A DNA stretch of 64,000 bases, taken from Flectonema sp. DT1601 (lineage: Eukaryota; Euglenozoa; Diplonemea; Diplonemida; Diplonemidae). Positions 10,801 to 23,071 of this stretch are shown piece after piece (the stretch's first letter is position 1; each line of letters starts with the position of its first letter). The translations under genes were made by a program, and so were the position numbers. The notes beneath the pieces are model-generated. The model had not been told where the DNA came from, ran no database searches, and was given only the letters and a program-made list of their open reading frames with translations. The stretch is from positions 186,001-250,000 of the forward strand of contig OZ025807.1 in the NCBI GenBank assembly GCA_964019425.1, written 5' to 3'.

Positions 10801-13800
10801 CTGGACTTCCATCACGAAGTTGTTTATAAACAAGTTGTGATTGTGTTAAAAGAACTTGTCTATTCATTACAATCCTCGACTGGACCGCATCAGTATCATC
10901 ATTCGGAGCTGCGATGACATAGTGAGCGCTGAGTTTTCCATTTGCTGGATTTTCAGTTAATTTCACCAACAGATCCTTTGCGTTAACTTGAAATGCAGCA
11001 GTTAAGTCAACTTTCAAAGCTTCCTCAAGTCGAGTGATGTTACCCTTAGAGAGTCCTGCAAGTGTTCCTGTCAATTGAACATCACCAACAACACTTCCTT
11101 CACCTGTTGCTTTACGACGAAGGATACCAAAAGATTGAACTGCTGTTGATAAGGTTCCACTCTGACCTTCACCTTCTCCAATTGATCCAAGAGCGCTATT
11201 CAATGCAACAAGTGTATTGGATATAGTGTTCCCATTAGGAGACTGTAATAAGTCTGAAGCACCTCTCACATTTTGTAACAAAGTATCCGCAAACGGTGAA
11301 GGCCCGTTCCCTTTTGACGCTTCTAGAGTTACAGCGACTGCTGCCAATGTTTCAATCCTCTTTTCTGGTGGTCCACCTTGTCCCAAAACTGCTTCCTGAA
11401 TTCTATTTGCTGGCGGGCTACTTATTGTTGCAGTTGTTTGAACCGTGTCGATTAATTTACCATCTTCAAAGATCTGCAACACTACTGTGTGGGTACCTGC
11501 CGGAAGATTTTTCGTCGTAACGATACGGTCTTCACTTGGTCCAAAATGACTGTGAGAGATTGCTTTACTATCTGACAGATCAGCAGGATTGGTAACACTA
11601 TTCGGGATTGTTGTAAATGTGAATTGCCAGTTATTCGCGTCTAAAGTACCTCCTTCAGCACGGAGTTGGAAGTCTTGTTCAAGAGAAACACCTGTTGGAG
11701 GATCAACTACGAGGGTTGGAACTTCATAAGTCTGAATTCGAATAGGATCAGGAGATGTAAAATTATTAACACCACCTCTCTCAGTACCACCATCATCAAT
11801 CATAACAATCGTTAACATGATGTTACCTTTTACTACAGGAGATGCTATGAAGGTTAATATACCATTTTGATCGATTTCTGGGAGTTCTTCAAAATCTGCA
11901 GCTGTTCGAGGTGCGATGATGTTGACAGTGAACTTAGCAGTTTGTTCATCCTCAAAGACACCATATGATAAACTTGAATCGTTAGCTGCTGAACAAGCTC
12001 TGTTAATACAATCAGTTACAGCAGAGCATTCAGGAGTAATAAACGAATTACTACAGTTTTGAGTAATATGAGAAGCGATACATGATTTCCCAACACTGGA
12101 CGGAGCACACGGATCAACAGAAGTTGTACAAACACCAACAGCACACTGATGCGTTACTAAATACTGAGTACAATCATACTTCAATAGCTTCGTATCAGGT
12201 AGTTGGTTTCCACTACATCCACCATAACCTACAAATATTCTAACACAGTACACTGCTTCTAATGTTCGACAAGGGGATCCAGCAGGTTGGATGTTAAGTA
12301 CTTTTTCAGAGTACTTCTCTACTCTGCCTTGTCTCCAGTACAGCGGACTGGTTTTAAAATTTGACATTAATTCAAAGTAAGGGGGATCATTAATAGGTAA
12401 TATCACAGCTGTTAGTCTTTGAGTAACTGAGACACCAACTGTTCTATCAGTGAGAGTAACGTCAAATGGAATTCCTTGAACATCAGTCCATCTATCGGGT
12501 GAAGGAACTGCTACTAAATACCCTGTGTCGCTAACATTAAATCCTCCTGCAAAGAACGTCGTGGCAAGAGTTGGATCATTCCATTGGACGGTGTACTTGT
12601 AGTCTCGTCCATCAATTTTAGAGACAGAGAATGCGACAATGGGTTGATTTGTTGCTTCGTACGTCTCATCTTCAAGGAGGGTAACAACGTTGTTGACTGG
12701 AATAAAATCTGGTCCGCTTGTTATCGTAATCGAGACTGGGATTACTTCAGAAGTATCGATGCCTCCTCTTTCAGTTCCACCATCGTCTTTAAGAACAACT
12801 TGAAACTGCGCAACACCTGCAAAAGAAACATCCGCAACAACAAACGTTAATCGACCAGTTGTTGCATCGACACTAGGAGCTGTACCCTCAGCCCATTTAC
12901 AACCATTTGTGACGCATAAAGATCTTGGGAAGGTCTCGCATACGCTTGCAACAAGACGAGAGCACTTTATACCATTCCAAGAGCATTGGTTTTGAGTACA
13001 CTCACTTTCTGTTAGTAGAGGTGGGGAGACACATCGCATGTCAATTGGAACGCATCGTGATTGAAATAATAACGGACTACTCAAAGCGCGAACCTCAAAT
13101 CTAACAGTCTGACGGGTTTCCCTTAAAAGTGATGTTGATGGAGGGAGTGTTGCTGCTGTCGTGATGTTTCTAGCAAACGGAAGATTATAAGAAAACGTCG
13201 TCCCTGGAGGACCATAATAATGAACGTCGTCAGAACTTCCAAAAGCGGTTGGCTCCGGATGGACTTGAAAACCTGGTTGAACATTTCCGAAGGGAAATTC
13301 AATGAAATTATCCAATAGCTGCCATTGTCCATCTCCATCTTTTAATAAATAACACGTCTGATACATTCCAACTGTTAATGTTTGTGGAGGAACTTCCCAA
13401 TAAGCTCTTCCTACACCTCCTCCTTTAAGATCACCGGGTTGTGTTGTTAGAATAGCATTGCTTGGATCACATGTTGAACCTGTTTGTTGATTATTTATTT
13501 TTTTATCTTCTTCCATGTAAACATTTTTTATATGAAATAATAAAAATACATACCAGGAAATCGGATTATCATAGCCCTGTCACCTCCAAGAGGGCGAAGA
13601 CCTCCTCCGTTGAAGTCAATTCGGAGGTTGATTCCGTCGTCAGCTTTCCATTCCATCTGAGCAATTTTATTTACTACAGTTAAATTACCAGCAGCAATAA
13701 ACAAACCAGGATACAGTTGAAATGATAAACATATAGTATAGTCACCAAAATCAGGAAATCTATGATTTCTCATTAGAATCCTCGGGACTCCCATCTGTTG

Positions 13801-16800
13801 TAAGTGCCAAGGGGTTCCAGGTGATCCTGGATCTGGTTGAAGTTGAACTTTGTTTGGATTGTTTGCGTACGGAAATGGTTCAATCCCTCCACAGTTTGAT
13901 TGATGTCCAGAAATCCAATACGCATAGTCACCTTCTGAGAATCCTTGTCCGTCAAACCTGATGTCGTAAGCGACGTCAGTTTCTAAGACTGGCGGTCCAT
14001 TAAGACTTGGGTGGTTCTCAACAATCATCGATCCTACGACCGGATACACTGATAACATGCCGCAATAAAATTCAGGACATGGAGGAAACATTGGCGGAGC
14101 TGCAGGATTGTATCCCGGAACATTATCCTTTTCAACACAAGGCAATCTATTTGCTGTAAACCAATCAGGCCAACCATTAGGATAGTCTACTTGACCTGTC
14201 GTATCGCATGATGATGAAGATGGAACTTCCATCCAACGAATTGACTGGTCGCGTTCACAGCAATCATGCCAGATTCCATGTTCATTAGGACAGCAGAGTC
14301 CTGTGAAAGCTGAACATTTTGGATATAAACGACATTCTCTTTCAATACCGAATTCATACTGCTCTGTTGCATTACCGTATCCATAACAGGCTCTGTAGAG
14401 ACCTGCTACTGCGAATGATTGACCAGAAGTTGTTATAGTGGTCAGTCCACGAAGACCGTTACCTGAATTATCAAGACCAACTTGATCAGGTGTTAACTTA
14501 GGGCTTTGAATTACTAAAGCAGAAATATCTACTCTGCTGTTACTGCAAGTTCCTAATGCTGCTGGTACGAATTTTATATAATCCATACCAACCCTTGAAT
14601 CAAAACCTGTCCCTTCAAGTGTCACTTCTTGCATTGTTGGAGACGCTACCAACACCGACGGTGAAATTCGTTCTGGAACCGGATAAACTGTTTTTTTTTT
14701 TTTTTTTTTTTTTTTGTTGTTTTTTCCCCTCCTTCCTCATGTAAATAGAAAAGTATAAGACTACACACCCGTAACGTATCCAACAGGTCTCCAATCAGTC
14801 AGTCCAGGAAGCTGATAGCAAAATAAATATTCTCCAGATTGAGTCCACCAATGAGGAAGGTTTGCAACATTTTGACCGTTCGTAGTAATGTCAGAAAAAG
14901 TCCAATTTGACTGAGCGAGTACCCTCTGAAAACCAACTAAGAATGGCGCGACAGGTGCTGAAATCGCCTGAGTTGGTATCGGGGTATTAAAACTCTGATC
15001 GTAAAGTGGAACACCAGAGTCTAAGAATACATCCTCTTCCCAACCATATCCAATAACACCCGGATGTCTTGGGGGGCTGGTACAGGTATCTGGCCATTCT
15101 CTCAATCTCGCATTAAATCCAGCGTTTAGTATCCCCGTACCAATATACTGTACCGTCGGTGCGGCATCCCTGTCACTTCTTGCTGGGAGTCTATCAGGTG
15201 AAATGCTTGTGATCTCAGCCCAGACTACCAGATTTGTGTCAGGGACTAATACCCACTCGGATGTATCTTTAAAATTATAACAAAAAGAATAACGACCATA
15301 AGTATTAAAGATCCAAACGGCATCCGTAACTGGAGTCACACAGCGATTGAACGGAGGAATGCAAGTTCGAGGAACTGCATCCCAGAAACCTCGATTACGA
15401 ATCGAAACAGGATCGCTGTCAACGTATTGAATTGCTGGTGTCCTTTGATCAAGGATGCCTTCTCCAGGACTCGATGATGTTTCGCAATCATCACCAAATT
15501 TAATAACTTTAACGCGATCACCGACATCATTTATATCCTCTCCTAATGTTCTGTTGTAACAACTGAATCTCGCAGCTGGCGTTATTGATATCGAGCCAAT
15601 CACTCTATCTGTACCGGCAGTTATAGTGCACCTCAAGTCTTCATGCGATAATTGAACGTTGGGGTTTGGAACCGATGCAAAATATAAAAAGCACTGCGTC
15701 AAACTCAAACTCGAATCAAAACCAAAAGCAACAGAATCACAATATGCCACGCGATCACAAAGACGTTGACAATAAGGAAGATCAATGTTTGGTTTCATAA
15801 CATTATCAACAGTACAACTCCTAACTGGGATCGCTATGTCTGAGGGGGTACATTTACCAGATCCAAGAAATTGATAAATTCTCTGCTTTGATCTGTCTCC
15901 ATATATAGCAGTCGTACTCGTAAGGCCAGCACCCTTAAAAAAGATCCGTTGTGGAACTCCCGCCAATGCCTCATACCTCACATTACATGGAAGGGAAGAG
16001 TAAGGGGAGTATAATTTCGATGCTAAGAAACTCCGATGCCAGACACGAGTATCGTATTCTTCTGGATTGCAAGCATCCCATCTGTGGATGGCAGCAGTGA
16101 CGTTAAAAAGAGATACACGCTGCCAATAGCGAGCGAACCCACTCAAGTAACAAACAGTAAAGGTACCCTTCTGCTTAAGAACAATATCAACATATCCAGT
16201 AGTTGGATCATTCTGAGTGTCAGAACGAAGGGGGATTGCAGGTGTGTATCTACCAGTTCTATCATCGAGGGAGGGGTAACCAGGGTTACAATCACTGTCT
16301 CCTTCCATTACTTTAATAGAATCACATGATCCGACATCGTTATGTCCGTATTGTTGTGGACCTGCAAAACCTCTTTCTGCAGCATCTCGTGCTGAAAAAC
16401 AAAATCCCTTCCCTCCAAAAGTAATTCTTCGAGGCTCATCATCAATAGTAACATTTGCCATTTCACTCAAATCCCAATCTGACTGCATTGTGAAAACCCT
16501 TCCAATTACTGTAACAATATCATTTGGTCTGTACCTGTGTACTCCTGGCGTAGTAGACCAGGAAGAGTCTCTAAAGTCTTTATAACATAAATTATAAATA
16601 CCTGGGTCAACAGGTGTAACTCTGTATTGTAGTTGGGTGTGACCAGGACCTTCGATTATTGTGGATCCACTTGGGATATATAAATCATTAAACTGACCAA
16701 TCTTCTCAAGACCATCGTGACAACCAACTCCTGAAGAGATGTACGAAATAGAAGCACTGTCGTTAGTCGAGTGTAGTTCAGTTCCAAATATTTCAAATAA

Positions 16801-19800
16801 GAATTCTTCTGTGGCGTATTGACTTTTTTCTTCTGCTTCAAAGGTTGACATTGGAGTTGACCATCTTTCTATGTCCCATGACCTGCCGTTTATTTGCAAG
16901 TTGAGTGTGGTTCTTGGAGGCACAGCTCCACACGTCGTCAGCTCTGGGTTGATATTAAAAAACAACTTCTCTCCATTTTGACAAAGGTTTGCTGAACACT
17001 GTCTTACTCCTCCCAACAGAGCACATCCAGCGGCAGTGTCACTACAGCAGTAGTCTCCGTTGCACATTGAAGGACCTCCACACATAAAACTAAAGTTTAA
17101 TGGACATTGTTTCTTACCTCCTCTTGTTGAACAACACCCAGCTCCGTTAGTAACAGTATTGCATACCTGACCATTGTTACACATTAACGTGTTGTCGTTT
17201 TGTGTTGGTTGCAAGAATGGACAATTTATATTAACACAATCAGCAGGAGAATGTTGAGGAATATCATAATAAGGACTTCTTAATGTGAATTCCATGTGAC
17301 GGTTTGGAATGTTGTTGTCAGAAGTAAATGTGAGATCAGAAATTGAATTTGGAAACAAATCAAAAAGTAAACTCCCAGCATGTGAAAACAACTCCAATGA
17401 CGGTAACGTTGACTCAATTGACTGTCTGAGTAATCCTAAAAAGTTCGGATGATTGACACTCCACGCTCCATCACTAACTGATAAAGTAACTGTCACACCC
17501 GCTCCTCTTATATCCTCCTCGACTGCTACGCTAGTTAGAGGTGTGGTGATGTAAATTGGATTTCCAGAACCACCAACAGCAGTGATATTGAAACCTGTTT
17601 GTTGTTATTTTAATGGATTTCATGAAAACAAATGAAGTACTCGTTTTACCCATAATAATGAAAAACATACCCAGCTCATCAGGACTACCGATACCCCACG
17701 GAGTAGGTGAAAATCTAGGATGAGAAGTCACAGAAAGAGGTTCCAAAAGAACCATAATTGTCTCAGGGCTATTTTCACAAACATCAAATTCCGGAACCGC
17801 AGCAAATCTTACAACCGCGACTGTAGCAGGGCAGTTTGGAGGACATACCTGACCTGCTTCATCTTCGTACCTCACTATTGATGCGCCTCTAAATAATCTA
17901 TTTCTGAGAGCATTAAATCCATTCACATTAACAACATCATTACAATCTCCAGATGATCCGCAGAATGAATCCAACAACAACTGTTCTTCAGTTATATCCC
18001 AAGTTTCGTAGAATAACCCAACTCTGATTGGGGGTGCTATTCCTTGTCTGATTTCATTCTCAGTGATGCCGGGTATTTTAATTAGTTCTGGTTGATTCGC
18101 AATCATTGATCTGGATGCTCTGATTAAAAACCAAAGTCTATTCCAATTTTCAGGCTGTGCTCGGCTACCAAACAACTCTTGTGGAAAACGAATAACAACC
18201 AACTCATCGTATGGGATGTCGTATTCTGGCGTTGGGTTTAAGATTATCTCTAAGCGGTTGTTCTGAAATTCTAAGAGAGTAATATTTACTAATGGTGATG
18301 TTGAATGAGTTCGATAAGTATCAAAACCGTGTTCATAATTACAAACAGAATCTCTCTGATCAGGGTATCCATTCGGAGTCCATCCCGGGCTAATCATTTC
18401 ATCAAATCTACAAACGGTAACAAGAGAAGCAACCGCCAATTGCTTTTCAGTAATATCCCACGGATCCGTCCAAGTATCACCTGTAAGAGTTATAGCGACT
18501 GTACCTCCACTTTGTCTGATGTCACCTTCAGTGAAGATAGTTTCAATCATAGAAACAGATCCAGTCACAGGAGTTATATTAAAATAAAGAGGACTACCGT
18601 CATTAGGAGTTAAAACACATGGAGGTCGACCAGAACCAACAATCGTTTCAGGAATTGTGATTTGAATAACTTCACTGGTTACAATATCAAATAAAGGATC
18701 TGCTATTTGATTACCCATCGCATCTCCTGGGATCCTAACCGATAGACGTGTCTTTGTACTGTCAAGTTCAAAAGCCGCAGCAGAGTAACCAATTTTTCTA
18801 TTTTCCCAACCCATTGCGTTATAGAGGTCAGATGTTGAATCTGGTGGATTTAGAACAGACATGTTATTAATAAGACTATTGAAACCACCTAATAATCCAT
18901 TGTTCACCCATCTCTCTCCTCTGGTTAAAACTAGATCAAATCTCAGTCCTGTAGTTCTGATCTCCTCCTCTGTTATGGTGTATGGAAACGGTTCCATTTC
19001 AACACATCCGGAGTTTGGAAGAATCTCTGGTGGTCTTATACAATATCCACCGTCTTCAATGAATTTTGGTTGTAATCCAGACGCAGTAATGAAATAGGAA
19101 AAGTCAATACAAAGTTGTTCAGGTACATCAATGTTGTATGCAGGTATGCTATTCCATATGACTGTTATCTTTTGAGGATCGTTTGGATCTATTGTGATGG
19201 AATTTACTAGGACAGTATTAAGAAAGTTCCAACCACTTCCTGAAGGCTGTGGGTTTACTGTCGTCGTCCTCTGTCGAAGGTAAGTCGCAACACTGTCACC
19301 TGTCGTTGGAGGGATGAAGCTTTCACCTTTATTTAATATAAGATCAATTGTATATAATCCATTTTGAACGTCATCTTCAAAGTAATTTGGTACTCCTTGA
19401 AAAACACGAATCCATCCTTCAGAAGCTGTGATATTTAAATAAATTCGTGACTCAGGAACTGACTGTTGCCATCCAATCTGATTGCCACCAACAGGAGCAA
19501 CCCCTGAAGCCACAAACTCAGATGGAACCGTAAAGTAAACTGACTCATTAGAGGTAAGTGCTAGATTTCCAAAATTGCCTAAACTGTCTGTGTTAATATC
19601 AAATTCAGGACATGGTCCCAACGGTATTGTTAATTGAGTAAGGTCATCAGACACAACTGGTGTTCTCCTAAAAACACACGACAAATGATTACTCCACGTA
19701 GCAGCAGGTATATCAACAGGTCTAAAGCTTTGAGCGAAATTTGTAACCGACTGCAGTGAGGCTGTATCTTTCCAGAAGTCACCTTCAATTCCGATAGTGA

Positions 19801-22800
19801 TATTAGCAGTTCCGTCCCATATTTGTTGTTCAGTAATGATAGCGTCATCGTCATTAACGAGAAAGACAAGAGATGGACATCTTTGTATTCGAAAGGTGAA
19901 TAACGAAGGTGATGTTTGACATCCACATGAAATCAATCTCTTCCCAACTGTAAACGTCACATCCTCACTTGGAGAACTTATTAAGAAGTCAGTCGCACGA
20001 GATAACTGAAAGTTAACGGTATTATTATTTGTAAATGATATCGAACCAGCTGGAAGAAGGGAATCAATTTTCTGAACAAACGTCGATGATGGAGGTGAGA
20101 AATACTCTCTGATCTCATCAGCATTAGTCATCCAACTCTCATCATCAAGTTCGAGAGAAAAACTCATCACCGGAATACGAAGTTGAAAGAAATCAGAACC
20201 TGCAATCGTTAACAGTCCTTCTGGACATGTTGTTGACGACGTCATTTCAAGTTCACATCTTCCATTGTCACTTCTAAATGTGAAATATTGACACGTCGTT
20301 GATGAAGCAAAACAAAGCTGCGCACATTCCGTTGTTGAATTAACAACACCCAAGTGAATAGACCGACTAGCGCATTCTCTATCAGACTGAATTAGAGTAT
20401 GTGTAGTACCAGAAGCTCTGTTATTTAAATAATTATAAGCTGGTCCCCTAATGTCACAGTCGTATATTTCAAGAGGATTAGGAGTCATTGTAACGACTGG
20501 AGTAACTCTGTTGATTGTTATGGCGACAGCAGTCATTCCATTTGATACGAGTGGAGGTGATCCAGAAGCTGTCCATGAACCAGGAATGTACAAAAGAATT
20601 TCTTCTCTGTCAGGAATCTCATAACCAGCATCTCCCATTTGTATCCGGACTTGCTGATTCGACAGTCTAGTTACAGTTACAAAGTTCGTGACCATATTCT
20701 TTCTTGCTTGAAATCCCCATGGATGCGGATTCGTTCTATCTGCTGTCGCTCCAGCAGTATTTTGATCAGAAAAGTGTCCACTGTCATGCTTAACCTTTTG
20801 TAATCTAGTAGACACTTCGTATCTCAAATCCGCCAAAGGAAGAGCTATATTCCAAAGATCACCATAAGGCAGAGTCAGAGTTATAAATGCTTGTCGATTT
20901 TGAAGATTGTCTTCCGTAAATATAAAACAATCACATGTCGGGTTCAAACCAGATCCACAAGTTCCTGGATTGTTACACGATGTTGTCGCATCCATAATGA
21001 CACAAGGACCAGGTTCAATTGTTAAAACATTAGTAGTGCCGTTACTAAATATTGGTATTGTACTACTTCTGAATAAGATTGGTGCACTTAACGGATTCCT
21101 GTTTAAGATTGCAGGAAAATCAATTGTTTCATTACCGTGAATGTCATAGCTGGTTGATGGTCCGATGTTAATAGTCATCATTCGGGTATTTGGAAATGTT
21201 ATATCTGTTGGTCTAATCAGATTATTCTTTTGAGCGTTAAATCCAAAAGCAAACGACGCATCCACTGATAAAATTCTAATAAACTCCGTCCTAACAGCAG
21301 CATAATCAGCAAAGTTCCAATCCTCATCCACCAACGTTATTGTGATTGATAGACCTGCTCTGATGTCACATTCCGTAGCAGACGTAACGTCTATTGAAAT
21401 ATCACCCGGTGATGTTAATATTTGTAACTCCACCGTAACAGAGTTCGGTATTAGATGTGATCTTGTTAAGTATTTCGGATTACATTCCTCATTTAAAGGA
21501 AGGACTCTAATCTTTTGATATGTGTCGCATCCCATAAACTCAAAAGTTATCGTCTCTGCCCTAGTCGCATCATAAGAAGCATCAGGATGTAGTGTCACAC
21601 GAACTATACTATCACTTATTCTTTGAATATTAAGTGGATCTGATATGGTGACAGACTTTCTAGCTTCCCATCCTGCTGGTTCATCCGAAACTGTACGGTC
21701 CGATACCATCACTTCACGGAATAGTTCCCATCTGAAACTTGGATCCCAAGTCTCTCCAGAGATAGTTAAGTCAAATGTTACTCCTCCAGCTCTGATATCG
21801 TCCTCAGTTACGATCATCGGTGATACACCAGATGTCATATTCACAGTTCCTATTGTCGGCCAAATTTCGAATGCAAGTAAACTCGCAGGAGCTCCACCCG
21901 GAAACAGTGAAGTCACAGCACTGTTAGATAAAACAATATTAATAACTTCATGACGGTGAATGGAATAAGTCGGAGCAGCTTGAAAGGTAATTTCAAGCAC
22001 ATCAACACCAGTTCCAGCTGTATTCCATTGAATCGTGAAAACAAAGTTAGGTGGAATCCCACCAACCACCGTGTGAGGAGGAAGTAGTATATTTCTCAGG
22101 TTATTAAAACCAAAAGAATTACCCCCAGCCTGTGCTGAGAACACAATCTCATCAGTCCAGAGTTGTGTTGTTTGCCATTTTGATAAAGTGTTCCAAGTCT
22201 CTCCCAATAATGTTATAAATAATTTTTCATTACCGCTAACAATAACATCCTCACCCAAGACTGTGTAAGGCACTGTAGCAGTACCACCAACGTAAGTGTA
22301 TGTAGGGAATGTTTGCGGAGACTCAGAAACTGTCCGAGTTGCTGGGTTAATAACTGTAGGGTCCTGAGACACTAATGAAGTACCTTTACTCTGATGAATT
22401 ATTAAAGTGGTAGTGGTCCATGTGACTCCAGCATCATCAATCCACGGAGCTAAAGTGTACGTAACTGTTCCAGAAATATCGTAACCCGGATCAGTAACTG
22501 TACAGACAACACGCGCAGGTACCGTACCAGCTAAATTAAAGAAATTACAAACCCAAGGAGATGGTAAATCTGGTACCGGACATGCAGGACAATTCACAAC
22601 ATACGCACCTGTCATTGATGTTATAGCTGTTTGGATATTCGTCGCTGCTGTTGCAGAATTCGAATTCCAAGTCGCTCCTGCGATTGTGATTTCTGCCCCA
22701 CCTGCACTACGAACACCTCCAGAACCTGCTTCTTGCAAGTCATTAGAAACTGCTGGAACTGATGCTACAAACCCAACCAACGCCAGTGATACTAATATTC

Positions 22801-22816
22801 GTTTAAATGATTTCAT
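7814..22816 (-). CDS. Giant polycystin-1/REJ-like multi-pass surface protein, 4,875 aa, six exons
   Basis: Exons read 22816-17671, 17594-14769, 14687-13554, 13479-8993, 8922-8635 and 8560-7814; every junction has a GTNTGT donor and CAG acceptor and keeps frame. The start ATG 22816 gives a clean signal peptide (MKSFKRILVSLALVGFVASV); the frame opens further upstream but without an ATG. Order of parts: about 12 repeats with a GETW-like and a YDI...E motif (residues ~40-1820); PAN/Apple-like Cys segments; a Cys-rich block near 17000-17230; about seven GxYxxCY...W modules; cadherin- and REJ-like beta regions; then five predicted TM helices near 4415-4436, 4492-4513, 4532-4551, 4597-4614 and 4629-4652, and a cytosolic tail of about 220 residues. 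The TFGS...FYTRWER stretch before TM2 resembles polycystin-1. No PLAT domain or channel pore is visible. Likely an adhesion or mechanosensory surface protein. Confidence 0.88.
13340..16600 (-). repeat. Seven GxYxxCY...W ectodomain modules
   Basis: The motifs IYNLCYKD, FTVCYLSG, YSFCYNFK, YLFCYQLP, LYRACYGY, DYTICLSF and MYQTCYLL each follow a Gly or acidic turn and usually precede a Trp 7-9 residues later, near 16590, 16140, 15280, 14820, 14390, 13730 and 13360. They look like the closing strand of an IPT- or Ig-like domain; the intron at 14770-14686 falls just after one of them. Confidence 0.6.
17230..22700 (-). repeat. About 12 protein repeats of roughly 140-150 residues in the polycystin-like ectodomain
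   Basis: Each unit begins with a beta strand ending in a Trp motif (for example ITLLGETW, LTISGETW, AITLTGDTW, VGLFYETW). Many have a middle GFNxxRN or GWExRK segment. Most end in YDIxxxExIxFxIP followed by SGxPP. The most diverged copies are the sixth to eighth. Copies are far apart in sequence, so the expansion is old. I do not recognise a named domain; a Calx-beta- or immunoglobulin-like sandwich is possible. Confidence 0.75.
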
Positions 22817-23071
22817 GTCATAATGAGGTGGGGTACCTATCAGTAAATAATTCTCATAAAGTAAACTCAACTTGTCAAAGAAATCTGAAATAACAGGGCA
22901 GGCTCTAAATACAAATCTAAACCAAAAAAAAAAAGAACATTACTCCACTTTGAAGGAGGTTGTAACCGAGCAGAAGGAGAATTAACAAATGAAAAGCAGT
23001 ATTAAAAGAGTTAAAAGGAAATACAAAAAAACAAAAAAAAAGGAAGCGAATTACTGCCACTACCCAACATA

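Noticed and set aside
22817-22870. Longer start for the polycystin-like protein
   Set aside because: No ATG in the extension, an in-frame acceptor lies at 22884, and ATG 22816 gives a clean signal peptide.
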